64,000 bases of DNA from Arenibacter aquaticus (GTDB taxonomy: Bacteria; Bacteroidota; Bacteroidia; Flavobacteriales; Flavobacteriaceae), in the NCBI RefSeq assembly GCF_003957295.1, contig NZ_RQPJ01000024.1, forward strand, positions 1,730-65,729. Direction: 5' to 3'. The position numbers and the translations under genes were made by a program. Below are positions 36,605 to 44,610 of this stretch, piece after piece; the first letter of the stretch is position 1; each line of letters begins with the position of its first letter. Below the pieces are notes generated by a model. That model ran no database searches. It was given only the letters and a program-made list of their open reading frames with translations, and was not told the origin of the DNA.

Positions 36605-37906
36605 ATGCGTACAAAGTCACTTAAGAAGAATAGGATTAATGTAGTAACCTTGGGGTGTTCCAAAAATGTATACGATTCAGAGGTGTTGATGGGGCAATTA
36701 CGGGCAAACGATAAAGAGGTGGTGCATGAGGAAGAAGGGAATGTTGTAGTGATAAATACCTGTGGGTTTATTGCCAATGCCAAGGAGGAGAGTGTAAACA
36801 CAATATTGGATTACGTTCAAAAGAAAGAAGCCGGTGAAGTTGATAAAGTTTTTGTTACTGGCTGTTTAAGTGAGCGCTATAAGCCAGATCTGCAGAAGGA
36901 AATACCAGATGTGGATGAGTATTTTGGTACCAGCGAACTGCCCAATCTGTTAAAGGCATTGGGGGCCGACTATAAGCATGAACTTATAGGGGAACGGTTA
37001 ACTACAACACCTAAGAATTATGCTTACTTAAAAATTGCCGAAGGCTGCGATAGGCCGTGCTCTTTTTGTGCTATCCCAATTATGCGAGGGAAACATAGGA
37101 GTACACCTATAGAGGATCTGGTAGAGGAAGCTAACAAATTGGCGGCAAAAGGGGTGAAGGAGCTGATCCTTATTGCGCAGGATCTAACCTACTACGGTCT
37201 GGATTTATATAAAAAAAGAAATTTAGCGCAATTATTGGAGGAACTGGTAAAAGTAGACGGTATTGAATGGATAAGGTTGCATTATGCCTTTCCTACTGGT
37301 TTTCCTATGGATGTTCTGGAAGTGATGAAAAGGGAGCCTAAGGTGTGTAATTACCTTGATATTCCATTGCAGCATATATCGGACGCTATTTTAAAAAGTA
37401 TGCGCAGGGGTACTACACAGGCCAAAACAACCCAGTTGTTGCGCGATTTTAGGGCAGCTGTACCAGAAATGACCATTAGGACCACCTTGATAGTTGGTTA
37501 CCCTGGGGAGACAGAGGAAGATTTTCAAACCCTAAAAACCTGGGTGGAAGAAATGCGTTTTGAACGTCTTGGTTGTTTTACCTATAGCCATGAAGAAAAT
37601 ACACATGCCTATCAATTAAACGATGATGTTCCAGAAGAGGTGAAGCAACAAAGAGCCTCCGAAATTATGGAACTGCAATCCCAGATTTCTTGGGAATTAA
37701 ACCAAGAAAAGGTGGGGGAAACGCTACGCTGTATAATAGACCGTAAAGAAGGCAAATATTTTGTCGGGCGATCGGAATTTGACTCTCCTGACGTGGATAA
37801 TGAAGTTTTGGTGGATGCCGCCAAGCATTATTTAAAGGTTGGGGAATTTGTAGATCTTAAGATTTATGAAGCGGCAGATTTTGACCTTTACGGCGAGCCG
37901 GTGTAG
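36605..37906 (+). CDS. rimO: Ribosomal protein S12 methylthiotransferase RimO
   Basis: 433 residues. UPF0004 domain cysteines are in VTLGCSKN, INTCGF and TGCLSER; the radical SAM cluster is EGCDRPCSFCAIP; a TRAM domain closes the protein (GETLRCIIDRKEGKYFVGRSEFDSPDVDNEVLV). The SxNxYDSE-like CSKNVYDSEVLMG marks RimO rather than MiaB. It methylthiolates an aspartate of ribosomal protein S12, using two iron-sulfur clusters. Single-gene transcript. Confidence 0.95.
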   Translation: MRTKSLKKNRINVVTLGCSKNVYDSEVLMGQLRANDKEVVHEEEGNVVVINTCGFIANAKEESVNTILDYVQKKEAGEVDKVFVTGCLSERYKPDLQKEIPDVDEYFGTSELPNLLKALGADYKHELIGERLTTTPKNYAYLKIAEGCDRPCSFCAIPIMRGKHRSTPIEDLVEEANKLAAKGVKELILIAQDLTYYGLDLYKKRNLAQLLEELVKVDGIEWIRLHYAFPTGFPMDVLEVMKREPKVCNYLDIPLQHISDAILKSMRRGTTQAKTTQLLRDFRAAVPEMTIRTTLIVGYPGETEEDFQTLKTWVEEMRFERLGCFTYSHEENTHAYQLNDDVPEEVKQQRASEIMELQSQISWELNQEKVGETLRCIIDRKEGKYFVGRSEFDSPDVDNEVLVDAAKHYLKVGEFVDLKIYEAADFDLYGEPV

Positions 37907-38084
37907 TGATTTGGGGGATAGGGTAAGTCATTTGTGATTTAGGTTTACCATAAATGATGGAATGGCCTGAACTGTTAAGTCTTTTGTGGGTACTTAACCT
38001 ATTCTTATCTATAGGCTATGTCTGCTTTCTATGGTACATTCTTCATAAATTTTCATATTTTTAGAGGATCAACTAACTAAAATT

Positions 38085-39029
38085 ATGAATCGTAGAAAAT
38101 TTATTGCCGGTGCTGCCATGTCTGGTATTACCACTGTTTCATTTGCCAATACTTTTGTTGCAGAGTCTTCCAAGAAGGAAAAAAGATATCAAAATGGACA
38201 AAGTCCGTGGCCTATATGTTTGGATACGGCTACCATTAGGCCGGTTAAAGGTTTGGAAAAAAAGGTGGATATTGCCATTTCGGCCGGCTACGATGCCATA
38301 GAACCTTGGGATAGTGATCTAGCGGAGTATGAAAAGAATGGGGGTAACCTTAAGGAGTTGGGGCAAAAAATTAAGGACGCCGGTTTGTTTGTTCCCAGTA
38401 TGATAGGTCTGTGGGGGTGTATTCCCAAGAACGAAGAGGATTTTCAAAAATCTTTACCAGCAACCAAAAACAGGATGAGGATGGCCTCGGAGATAGGCTG
38501 TACCTATGTTCAGGCGATTCCCAATGAGGTAGGTGATAACTATGACCTTCCTTTTGTGGCTTCGTGTTACCGAAGGTTGTTGGAAATGGGAATAAAGGAG
38601 TATAACGTAATTCCGGCACTGGTCTTTGTAAAGATGTTTCCTTTAAAGACTATGGGTCAGGCAGCTGCGGTTGCCTTGGATGCCAATCATCCCCAAGCTA
38701 AAATTATTCCAGATGTATATCATATGTATATATCGGAAGGAGGGTTTGAGGGTATTGAACGTTTGAGTGGTGATTTCTTTGCTATATTTCAGTTTAATGA
38801 TGCGCCTAACGGTATGGACATTAGAGATATGAAAGATAAGCATAGGGTGTTCCCGGGAGATGGAATATTGCCGCTGCCCCAAATATTAAAGGATCTAAAG
38901 AGTACGGGATTTAAGGGTTGCATATCCTTGGAGCTTTACAATCCTGAATACCATAAACGGGATTTATTGGAGGTAGCCAAAACCGGATTGCAAAAAACCT
39001 TAGATGTTATTAAGTTGGCCGGAGTGTAA
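38085..39029 (+). CDS. Sugar phosphate isomerase/epimerase-like TIM-barrel protein with Tat signal
   Basis: 314 residues. The N terminus MNRRKFIAGAAMSG is a twin-arginine signal, so the protein is exported folded. The remainder is an AP-endonuclease-2-like (xylose isomerase-like) TIM barrel: ICLDTATIRP, AGYDAIEPWDSD, YVQAIPNEVGDN, DVYHMYISEGG, FQFNDAP and SLELYNPEY carry acidic and His residues that fit a divalent metal site. Related proteins act on sugars or keto-sugars. The substrate is unknown and it is not in a polysaccharide locus. Confidence 0.85.
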   Translation: MNRRKFIAGAAMSGITTVSFANTFVAESSKKEKRYQNGQSPWPICLDTATIRPVKGLEKKVDIAISAGYDAIEPWDSDLAEYEKNGGNLKELGQKIKDAGLFVPSMIGLWGCIPKNEEDFQKSLPATKNRMRMASEIGCTYVQAIPNEVGDNYDLPFVASCYRRLLEMGIKEYNVIPALVFVKMFPLKTMGQAAAVALDANHPQAKIIPDVYHMYISEGGFEGIERLSGDFFAIFQFNDAPNGMDIRDMKDKHRVFPGDGILPLPQILKDLKSTGFKGCISLELYNPEYHKRDLLEVAKTGLQKTLDVIKLAGV

Positions 39030-39080
39030 ATGCAAGCCTGACTGGATTTCGGGTAGCTACGATCCTATTTCTAAGGTGTG

Positions 39081-39596
39081 CTAGATGTTTACAAATTCAA
39101 ATTCGGCAAGGGGAAGATTACGGAGGTCTATGTCTGTTTCATTGAGGGTGATGCCATGTTCTAGATAGGCCTTTAGGTTCGTTAGCCAAAATGTCCACCC
39201 ATTGCTACAACCAAAATAGATGTTCACTTTGCTTTTGTCATCTGTGGGTATGTTGTATTGTTTTAGGGTAAGCAGTACATATTCTTCCTGCAGTTCCATG
39301 GATATGGTTACACTACAGTTGTTGGCAAAAGTAAATTCTAGAAAATCCTTTCCATTGGCAGCTAGGATTTTGCCTTCTTCCTGTCCATTCCAATTGTGCC
39401 ATTCCCAAATATAGGAATCACCTTTGGCAATCTGTTCCGTGGGGGATTTTGTGTTGCCGGTAGGAGTGAGGTAGGTGGCTTTTTTTAAAAACCATTTACT
39501 TATGCCTTGGGCAGTGGTCCAGCACCAATAAAGTTTTTGTAGGTCACTTTTGATATATATTTTTTTGGTAAAGGAATCAAACATGGGCCTAGTCAT
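39081..39596 (-). CDS. SRPBCC/AHSA1-like domain protein
   Basis: 171 residues, a START-like fold with YIKSDLQKLYWCWTTAQGISKWFL near the N terminus and the C-terminal helix GWTFWLTNLKAYLEHG, typical of the AHSA1 (Hsp90 activator-like) branch. These small cytoplasmic proteins bind hydrophobic ligands. The start may be ATG 39596 or 39584 (MFDSFTKK). The upstream serine hydrolase gene on the same strand ends 2 bases before the ATG, so the two probably form an operon. Confidence 0.85.
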   Translation of the reverse strand: MTRPMFDSFTKKIYIKSDLQKLYWCWTTAQGISKWFLKKATYLTPTGNTKSPTEQIAKGDSYIWEWHNWNGQEEGKILAANGKDFLEFTFANNCSVTISMELQEEYVLLTLKQYNIPTDDKSKVNIYFGCSNGWTFWLTNLKAYLEHGITLNETDIDLRNLPLAEFEFVNI

Positions 39597-39598
39597 AA

Positions 39599-40741
39599 TT
39601 AATGTTTTTGTGTGCGTTCCAAATGGTATATTTCTCGTCCCAATTGAGCCAAAAAAGGAAGCCCAATATCCTGGTATTCGTACTGGTTGTCATTAAGTAT
39701 GCCGTTGGCATTTACCAATAGCGTTGCAGTAAGCAGAAATTCTACCTTGTTTGTGGGGTCCTTTATATAAGCGCAATCCGTCAATGTGCCATAGGCGCTT
39801 CCTGCCTTGTTGTAAATTTTTAGCTTTTTGGGAATAGTGTCCTTGGTATCCCTGTACATAAAGAATTTGCAATAGCCGTCATAGTAATCAACAGGGTCAT
39901 ATCCAAGATCTTTTGGAAGGGTGCACATGGCGTTTAAAAGAAATTGGTGTTGATTTTTTTTAAGGCGGAATCGCTTTTCTTTGGGAAAAGCTTCAGGAAA
40001 AATAAGTCGCTTCAGTACCTCATGTTGTGTGTTAATAGGGTAATAATTTTTTAGACTGAAATTAAAGGCTTCATTTATCAGCTCCTTATTTTCATAGAAA
40101 GCCTTGCCTTTTTTTATTTTCTTTAGTTTTAATGGTTTTGCTATGGTGTTGGTACTGTATTTCAGAGGGGTTACTGTGCTGTCGTTTAAATAAATTACCA
40201 GCGGAACGGTAGTAACCTCGTCTGAATTTAAAGCGGATAGTCTGTGCGAAATTCTTGCCGGACCAATATCCCTGCTTTTTAGCTCTTCGTTTATTCTATC
40301 CTGTCCCAGAAACTCAAAGAGTCGGTTATTGGCTTCATTATCACTAACAGCAAAAATCTTGGAAATTTCATTGGCAAAGGTGGTCTCTAGGGAATCACCC
40401 TCAATATAGAATCGGGAATAAAGGTCAACAGAGTCCAGTTCGTTCAATTTTTCCAAGCTCAGTATAGCGGTAAGGAGTTTTACGGTGCTGGCCGGGTAAA
40501 AGTAGTTGCTGTCGTTAACCTGGTAGTGGTAATCGGTGAATGTTATGCTGTCATGGTCCCGGTTAATTTGGGTGTATTTAATTTGAAGTTCATATTGGGC
40601 TACGCTATCCATTACCTTTTTTATGCTGGGGTGTTGGGAAGATAGGGCCATTGCCAAGAAATCTTGGGGTACTTTTGGGCTGGAACAAGCTAAAAGCAAT
40701 ATAGTTAGTACGGTAATAAATACAATAGCTTTTCCGCTCAT
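39599..40741 (-). CDS. Class A beta-lactamase-like serine hydrolase, lipoprotein
   Basis: 380 residues, lipobox LLLAC (Cys19). The serine-hydrolase motifs are STVK (Ser85, Lys88 in YPASTVKLLTAI), SDN (133-135 in FAVSDNEANNRLF) and KAG in place of KTG (YNKAGSAYGTL). This fits the class A fold, but the extra length and the KAG change argue against a standard beta-lactamase; a role on cell-wall peptides or an esterase activity is possible. It is followed by the AHSA1-like gene. Confidence 0.85.
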   Translation of the reverse strand: MSGKAIVFITVLTILLLACSSPKVPQDFLAMALSSQHPSIKKVMDSVAQYELQIKYTQINRDHDSITFTDYHYQVNDSNYFYPASTVKLLTAILSLEKLNELDSVDLYSRFYIEGDSLETTFANEISKIFAVSDNEANNRLFEFLGQDRINEELKSRDIGPARISHRLSALNSDEVTTVPLVIYLNDSTVTPLKYSTNTIAKPLKLKKIKKGKAFYENKELINEAFNFSLKNYYPINTQHEVLKRLIFPEAFPKEKRFRLKKNQHQFLLNAMCTLPKDLGYDPVDYYDGYCKFFMYRDTKDTIPKKLKIYNKAGSAYGTLTDCAYIKDPTNKVEFLLTATLLVNANGILNDNQYEYQDIGLPFLAQLGREIYHLERTQKH

Positions 40742-40758
40742 AGGGTTGGTTTGTTGCG

Positions 40759-41001
40759 TTATGAATGGTCTGTAGGAACGTAAACTTCTCCACGGTGGGG
40801 CTTTAAGGCATCCCTTACGGGTATCATTTCCGATTCGTTCACCACAAGAAATGCGATGGCGTGCATTGCATTTATGGCAACATTGCCGGTTATGTTCTTA
40901 TGTAGCTTTTGGGCTTGGATATATTCTTCAAGGTGAATCTTATGGTGCTTGGCCGTATTTGCAGCCGATTCTCCCCTAAAATCCCATATTAATTTTATCA
41001 T
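40759..41001 (-). CDS. Small conserved protein, function unknown
   Basis: 80 residues from ATG 41001 (MIKLIWDFRGESA); ATG 41013 adds four residues (MKER). Motifs WDFRG, TAKHHKIHLEEY and RDALKPHRGEVYVP look conserved and are His-rich. There is no signal peptide. I recall similar proteins in flavobacteria without an assigned role. It lies 17 bases upstream of the class A-like hydrolase, so it probably heads that operon. Confidence 0.7.
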   Translation of the reverse strand: MIKLIWDFRGESAANTAKHHKIHLEEYIQAQKLHKNITGNVAINAMHAIAFLVVNESEMIPVRDALKPHRGEVYVPTDHS

Positions 41002-41096
41002 TCTTTCCTTCATTCTATAAAATTAACAATAAAAGAAATAGGTTAAGGGGCAATACAATGGTAAAATGGATAATAGTACCAATAAAAACTGAGAAC

Positions 41097-41126
41097 TTGC
41101 ATAATGCTGCTTTATTGCTAAATTTG
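41097..41126 (+). promoter_or_regulatory. Promoter of the SurA-like operon (TTG-N19-TAAATTTG)
   Basis: TTG at 41097-41099 and TAAATTTG at 41119-41126 have ideal spacing. The predicted start of transcription is almost on the ATG at 41131, so the leader would be very short or absent. Confidence 0.65.
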
Positions 41127-41130
41127 CCCC

Positions 41131-42024
41131 ATGGATTCTTGTAAAATAAAACTAGTGAATATCACTGGATACCTTGCCTGTACAATACTGTTCTTTACCA
41201 TTGTTTCCTGTGACACTTTTTTTAAAAAGAAGGAGGATAAAATTCCAATAGCTAGGGTTGGGGAGTCTTTTTTGTACAAAGAAGATCTGCAGGCCTTATT
41301 GTTGGCAAATATGTCCAAGGCCGATAGTGCTTCCTTGGTGAATAATTATATCAACACTTGGGCCTATAAGCAGTTGTTGCTTTCCAAGGCGAAAATTAAT
41401 CTGCCTGAAGATCAGTTGGAACTCTTCGAGGAATTGGTCTCCAATTACAGGACCGATCTATATACCGGGGCCTATAAGGAGGCATTGGTACTTCAATCGC
41501 ACGATACCTTAATAAGTGATACACAGTTACAAGAATTTTACGAGCGCGAAAAGGAAAATTTTAGGCTAAAGGAGCGTATTATGCAACTTAGGTTTGTAGA
41601 ATTGCCTACGCAGTATATGGATAAGGATTTAATAGCTAATAAGTTAAGGGATTTTAAGGAGGAAGATAAAAGTTATCTTGATTCTATCAGCGTACAGTTT
41701 AAAAAGGTAAATTTTAACGATTCTATTTGGGTAAGTATGTATAGGGTTATGGAAGAGATTCCTCCCTTAACCATTGAAAATCAAGAGAAGTACTTAAAAA
41801 AATCACAATTTTTTGAATTACAGGACTCTTTAGGGGTATATTTGGCCAAGGTAAATGATATCTTGGAAATCAATGATATTGCGCCTCTTTCATATATTGA
41901 GCCTACTATTAAACAACTTCTTTTAAACAGAAGGAAGTTGGATTATATGAAAAAATTGGAAGTAGAATTAATGGATGAAGCAATTAAAGAAAAAGAATTT
42001 GAAATTTATGAAGAAGTTAATTAA
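41131..42024 (+). CDS. SurA/parvulin-type periplasmic lipoprotein
   Basis: 297 residues. A signal peptide ends in a lipobox (TIVSC, Cys27), so it is a lipoprotein. The body is mainly helical like the SurA N-terminal chaperone domain (FLYKEDLQALLLANMSKADSASLVNNYINTWAYKQLLLSKAKINL), with no full rotamase domain visible. It probably helps outer-membrane or secreted proteins to fold. A GTG at 41155 is an alternative start. The next gene (SurA-like PPIase) overlaps its end by 17 bases, so they are co-translated. Confidence 0.85.
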   Translation: MDSCKIKLVNITGYLACTILFFTIVSCDTFFKKKEDKIPIARVGESFLYKEDLQALLLANMSKADSASLVNNYINTWAYKQLLLSKAKINLPEDQLELFEELVSNYRTDLYTGAYKEALVLQSHDTLISDTQLQEFYEREKENFRLKERIMQLRFVELPTQYMDKDLIANKLRDFKEEDKSYLDSISVQFKKVNFNDSIWVSMYRVMEEIPPLTIENQEKYLKKSQFFELQDSLGVYLAKVNDILEINDIAPLSYIEPTIKQLLLNRRKLDYMKKLEVELMDEAIKEKEFEIYEEVN

Positions 42025-43459
42025 AGCGGGAATATCCCTTTCCATTTTGTTGTTTACTGGGGCAATGGCTGCTCAGGAAACGGAAACTATTCCTGATACT
42101 CAAGTAGAGCCCAAGGAGGTGGCCGTTGAGGAATCTACGGTAAATAAGAATGATACTGTCAATAACTTTAAGAAGATTAAATTGGATGGTATAGCGGCCG
42201 TGGTGGGCGATTATGTAATTCTAGAATCGGATATTGAAAAAACGTTGATCGACCTTAAAAGTCAGGGTGCCTCCACGGCAGATGTTACCAGATGTGGACT
42301 CTTGGGGAAGCTAATGGAGGATCGTCTGTATGCACACCAGGCAGTGCAGGATAGTATTTTGGTTTCGGACGATGAGGTAAACGCCCAAGGAGACCGCCAA
42401 TTGCAGCAATTGGTGTCCCAAATAGGGTCTATGGAGAAAGTGCTGGATTACTATAAGAAGGATGACGAGGCCAGTTTTAGGGAGGAACTCTACAAGATCA
42501 ATAAGCTTAGAATGCTTTCTGAGAAAATGCAGAATCAGATCATTTCGGAAATAGAGATTACCCCTGAGGAGGTTAGGCAGTTTTTTAATAAGATCCCTGA
42601 AGATGAAAGACCTGTTTTTGGAGCTGAACTGGAAATAGCACAGATAGTAAAGGAACCCAAGGCATCCGATGAGGAAAAACAGCGGGTCATAGATAAATTG
42701 AACACCATAAAGGCCGATGTGGAAGAAAACGATGCCAGCTTTAGTGTGAAAGCTATATTGTATTCCCAAGATCCTGGGTCCAAATCCAAAGGTGGTTTTT
42801 ATAGCATGACACGGGAAACCCCATTTGTAAAAGAGTTTAAGGATGTAGCATTTAGTTTAAGGGAAGGGGAAATTTCCGATCCGTTCGAGACGAGCTTTGG
42901 TTTCCATATTATTTATGTAGAAAAAATACGTGGACAAGAACTGGATCTTAGACATATTTTGATTACTCCGGAGATATCCCAAAAGGAATTGGATAACGCA
43001 AGAAAGGAACTGGATAGTATTAGGCAGGCCGTGTTGGACGGTAAATTTTCCTTTGCTGCTGCAGCCCTTAATTTTTCTGATGAAAAGGAGACCAAGTTTG
43101 ATGGTGGGTTGTTAAGAAACCCAGCGGATTATAGTTCCCGTTTTGAGCTTACCAAGATGGAGCCTTCCTTATATAATCAGGTAAGGGATATAAAAGACAA
43201 TGAGATTTCCAAACCCATTTTGGAGAATGATCCAAGGGGAGGTGGTCCAAAGTACAAGATCATGAAGATTACGAATCGCTACGATGAGCATGTAGCCGAT
43301 TTTGCAAAGGATTATATAAAAATACAAGAGTTGGCCTTAAGGGAAAAACAATACAACGCCATTAAGAAATGGATGGACGAGCATATTAAGGATACCTATG
43401 TGAGTGTCAATTCTGGCAACAAAGATTGCGATTTTGCGAATAATTGGTTAAAAGAGTAA
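42008..43459 (+). CDS. SurA-like peptidyl-prolyl isomerase with two parvulin domains
   Basis: 483 residues from ATG 42008 (MKKLIKAGISL), where a clear signal peptide begins (cut after GAMA); the longer frame has a charged extension. SurA-like N-terminal domain at about 45-175 (LDGIAAVVGDYVILESDIEKTL), then two parvulin domains (about 195-310: SQDPGSKSKGGFYSM, FGFHIIYVEKI; and 311-430: LRHILITPEIS, KFDGGLLRNP). It assists folding of outer-membrane proteins in the periplasm. It overlaps the upstream lipoprotein gene by 17 bases, with moxR 4 bases downstream. Confidence 0.93.
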   Translation: MKKLIKAGISLSILLFTGAMAAQETETIPDTQVEPKEVAVEESTVNKNDTVNNFKKIKLDGIAAVVGDYVILESDIEKTLIDLKSQGASTADVTRCGLLGKLMEDRLYAHQAVQDSILVSDDEVNAQGDRQLQQLVSQIGSMEKVLDYYKKDDEASFREELYKINKLRMLSEKMQNQIISEIEITPEEVRQFFNKIPEDERPVFGAELEIAQIVKEPKASDEEKQRVIDKLNTIKADVEENDASFSVKAILYSQDPGSKSKGGFYSMTRETPFVKEFKDVAFSLREGEISDPFETSFGFHIIYVEKIRGQELDLRHILITPEISQKELDNARKELDSIRQAVLDGKFSFAAAALNFSDEKETKFDGGLLRNPADYSSRFELTKMEPSLYNQVRDIKDNEISKPILENDPRGGGPKYKIMKITNRYDEHVADFAKDYIKIQELALREKQYNAIKKWMDEHIKDTYVSVNSGNKDCDFANNWLKE

Positions 43460-43463
43460 TTGC

Positions 43464-44417
43464 ATGTCAGACGTAGTGGCCATTAAAAGTCTGGTAGGAA
43501 AGAACAAGATACTTAAACAGGAAATAGCCAAGGTAATCATAGGGCAGGAAGAGGTAATAGATCAAGTGCTTCTTTCTATCTATACCGGGGGGCATTCTTT
43601 ATTGATCGGTGTTCCCGGTCTGGCAAAGACCCTAATGGTAAACACTATCGCCTCGGCTTTGGGATTGGGCTTTAAAAGAATACAGTTTACCCCGGATTTA
43701 ATGCCAAGCGATATACTGGGCAGTGAGGTACTGGATCAAAATAGGAACTTTAAGTTTATAAAAGGACCTATTTTTTCCAATATAATCCTTGCCGATGAAA
43801 TAAACCGTACCCCGCCCAAGACTCAGGCAGCCTTATTGGAGGCCATGCAGGAAAGGGCCGTCACCATAGCGGGCAGTCAATATAAGTTGGATAGACCGTA
43901 TTTTGTTTTGGCAACCCAGAATCCCATAGAACAGGAGGGGACCTATCCATTGCCCGAAGCTCAATTGGATCGTTTTATGTTTGCCATAGAATTAAAGTAT
44001 CCCTCCATAGCGGAAGAGATACAGGTGGTAAAAGAAACCACATCGGACGCCAAACCAACTATAAAGTCCTTGTTTACACCTCAGGAAATTTTGGATATCC
44101 AGCATTTGGTAAGAAGGATCCCTGTACCGGATAATGTGGTGGAGTATGCGGTGAAATTGGTGAATAGTACTAGGCCCAATCAGCCAGAGGCATCGGATTT
44201 TGTAAAACAGTTCGTAGATTGGGGGGCAGGCCCTAGGGCTTCACAGAATTTAATTTTGGCCGCAAAGGCCAACGCGGCCTTAAATGAAAAATTCTCTCCG
44301 GATATTGAAGATGTCAAGTCGGTATCTATTGGCATACTAAGACATCGAATCATAAAAAACTACAAGGCCGAGGCAGAAGGGATTAGTGAGGAGGATATTA
44401 TCCGCAAGCTGTTATAG
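43464..44417 (+). CDS. MoxR family AAA+ ATPase
   Basis: 317 residues, complete MoxR. Walker A is GVPGLAKT, Walker B is IILADEINR, sensor 1 is LATQNPIEQEG, and the GPRAS segment (WGAGPRASQNLIL) is the sensor 2 Arg region. MoxR ATPases act as chaperones for assembly of complexes, often with a von Willebrand factor A protein, which is not here. Third gene of the SurA-like operon, starting 4 bases after it. Confidence 0.93.
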   Translation: MSDVVAIKSLVGKNKILKQEIAKVIIGQEEVIDQVLLSIYTGGHSLLIGVPGLAKTLMVNTIASALGLGFKRIQFTPDLMPSDILGSEVLDQNRNFKFIKGPIFSNIILADEINRTPPKTQAALLEAMQERAVTIAGSQYKLDRPYFVLATQNPIEQEGTYPLPEAQLDRFMFAIELKYPSIAEEIQVVKETTSDAKPTIKSLFTPQEILDIQHLVRRIPVPDNVVEYAVKLVNSTRPNQPEASDFVKQFVDWGAGPRASQNLILAAKANAALNEKFSPDIEDVKSVSIGILRHRIIKNYKAEAEGISEEDIIRKLL

Positions 44418-44570
44418 CAATGATGATGGGGTTATAAAATTAGTTGTTTTGCCTAGCAATAATTATTAAAATTTGTTGCATTTCCTTTCCTATAACGACA
44501 TTGTTGTTTTTAATCGCTCAAAATTGGATTATTCTTAGTTGAAAAGTTTTAAAAACGTAAGGTATTTTCT

Positions 44571-44578
44571 TAATTTTG
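44571..44578 (+). promoter_or_regulatory. -7 promoter element (TAATTTTG) for aconitase
   Basis: TAATTTTGG matches TAnnTTTG, 32 bases before the ATG. A TTTT sequence 20 bases upstream (44547-44550) could serve as a weak -33. Confidence 0.45.
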
Positions 44579-44610
44579 GTGAATTACTTTAACTTAAACT
44601 ATTTTATATA

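Noticed and set aside
35401..40741. Antibiotic resistance island with two beta-lactamases
   Set aside because: The motifs only show the serine beta-lactamase fold. No mobile element is near, base composition is like the surroundings, and KAG or YHN variants are usual in non-resistance hydrolases.
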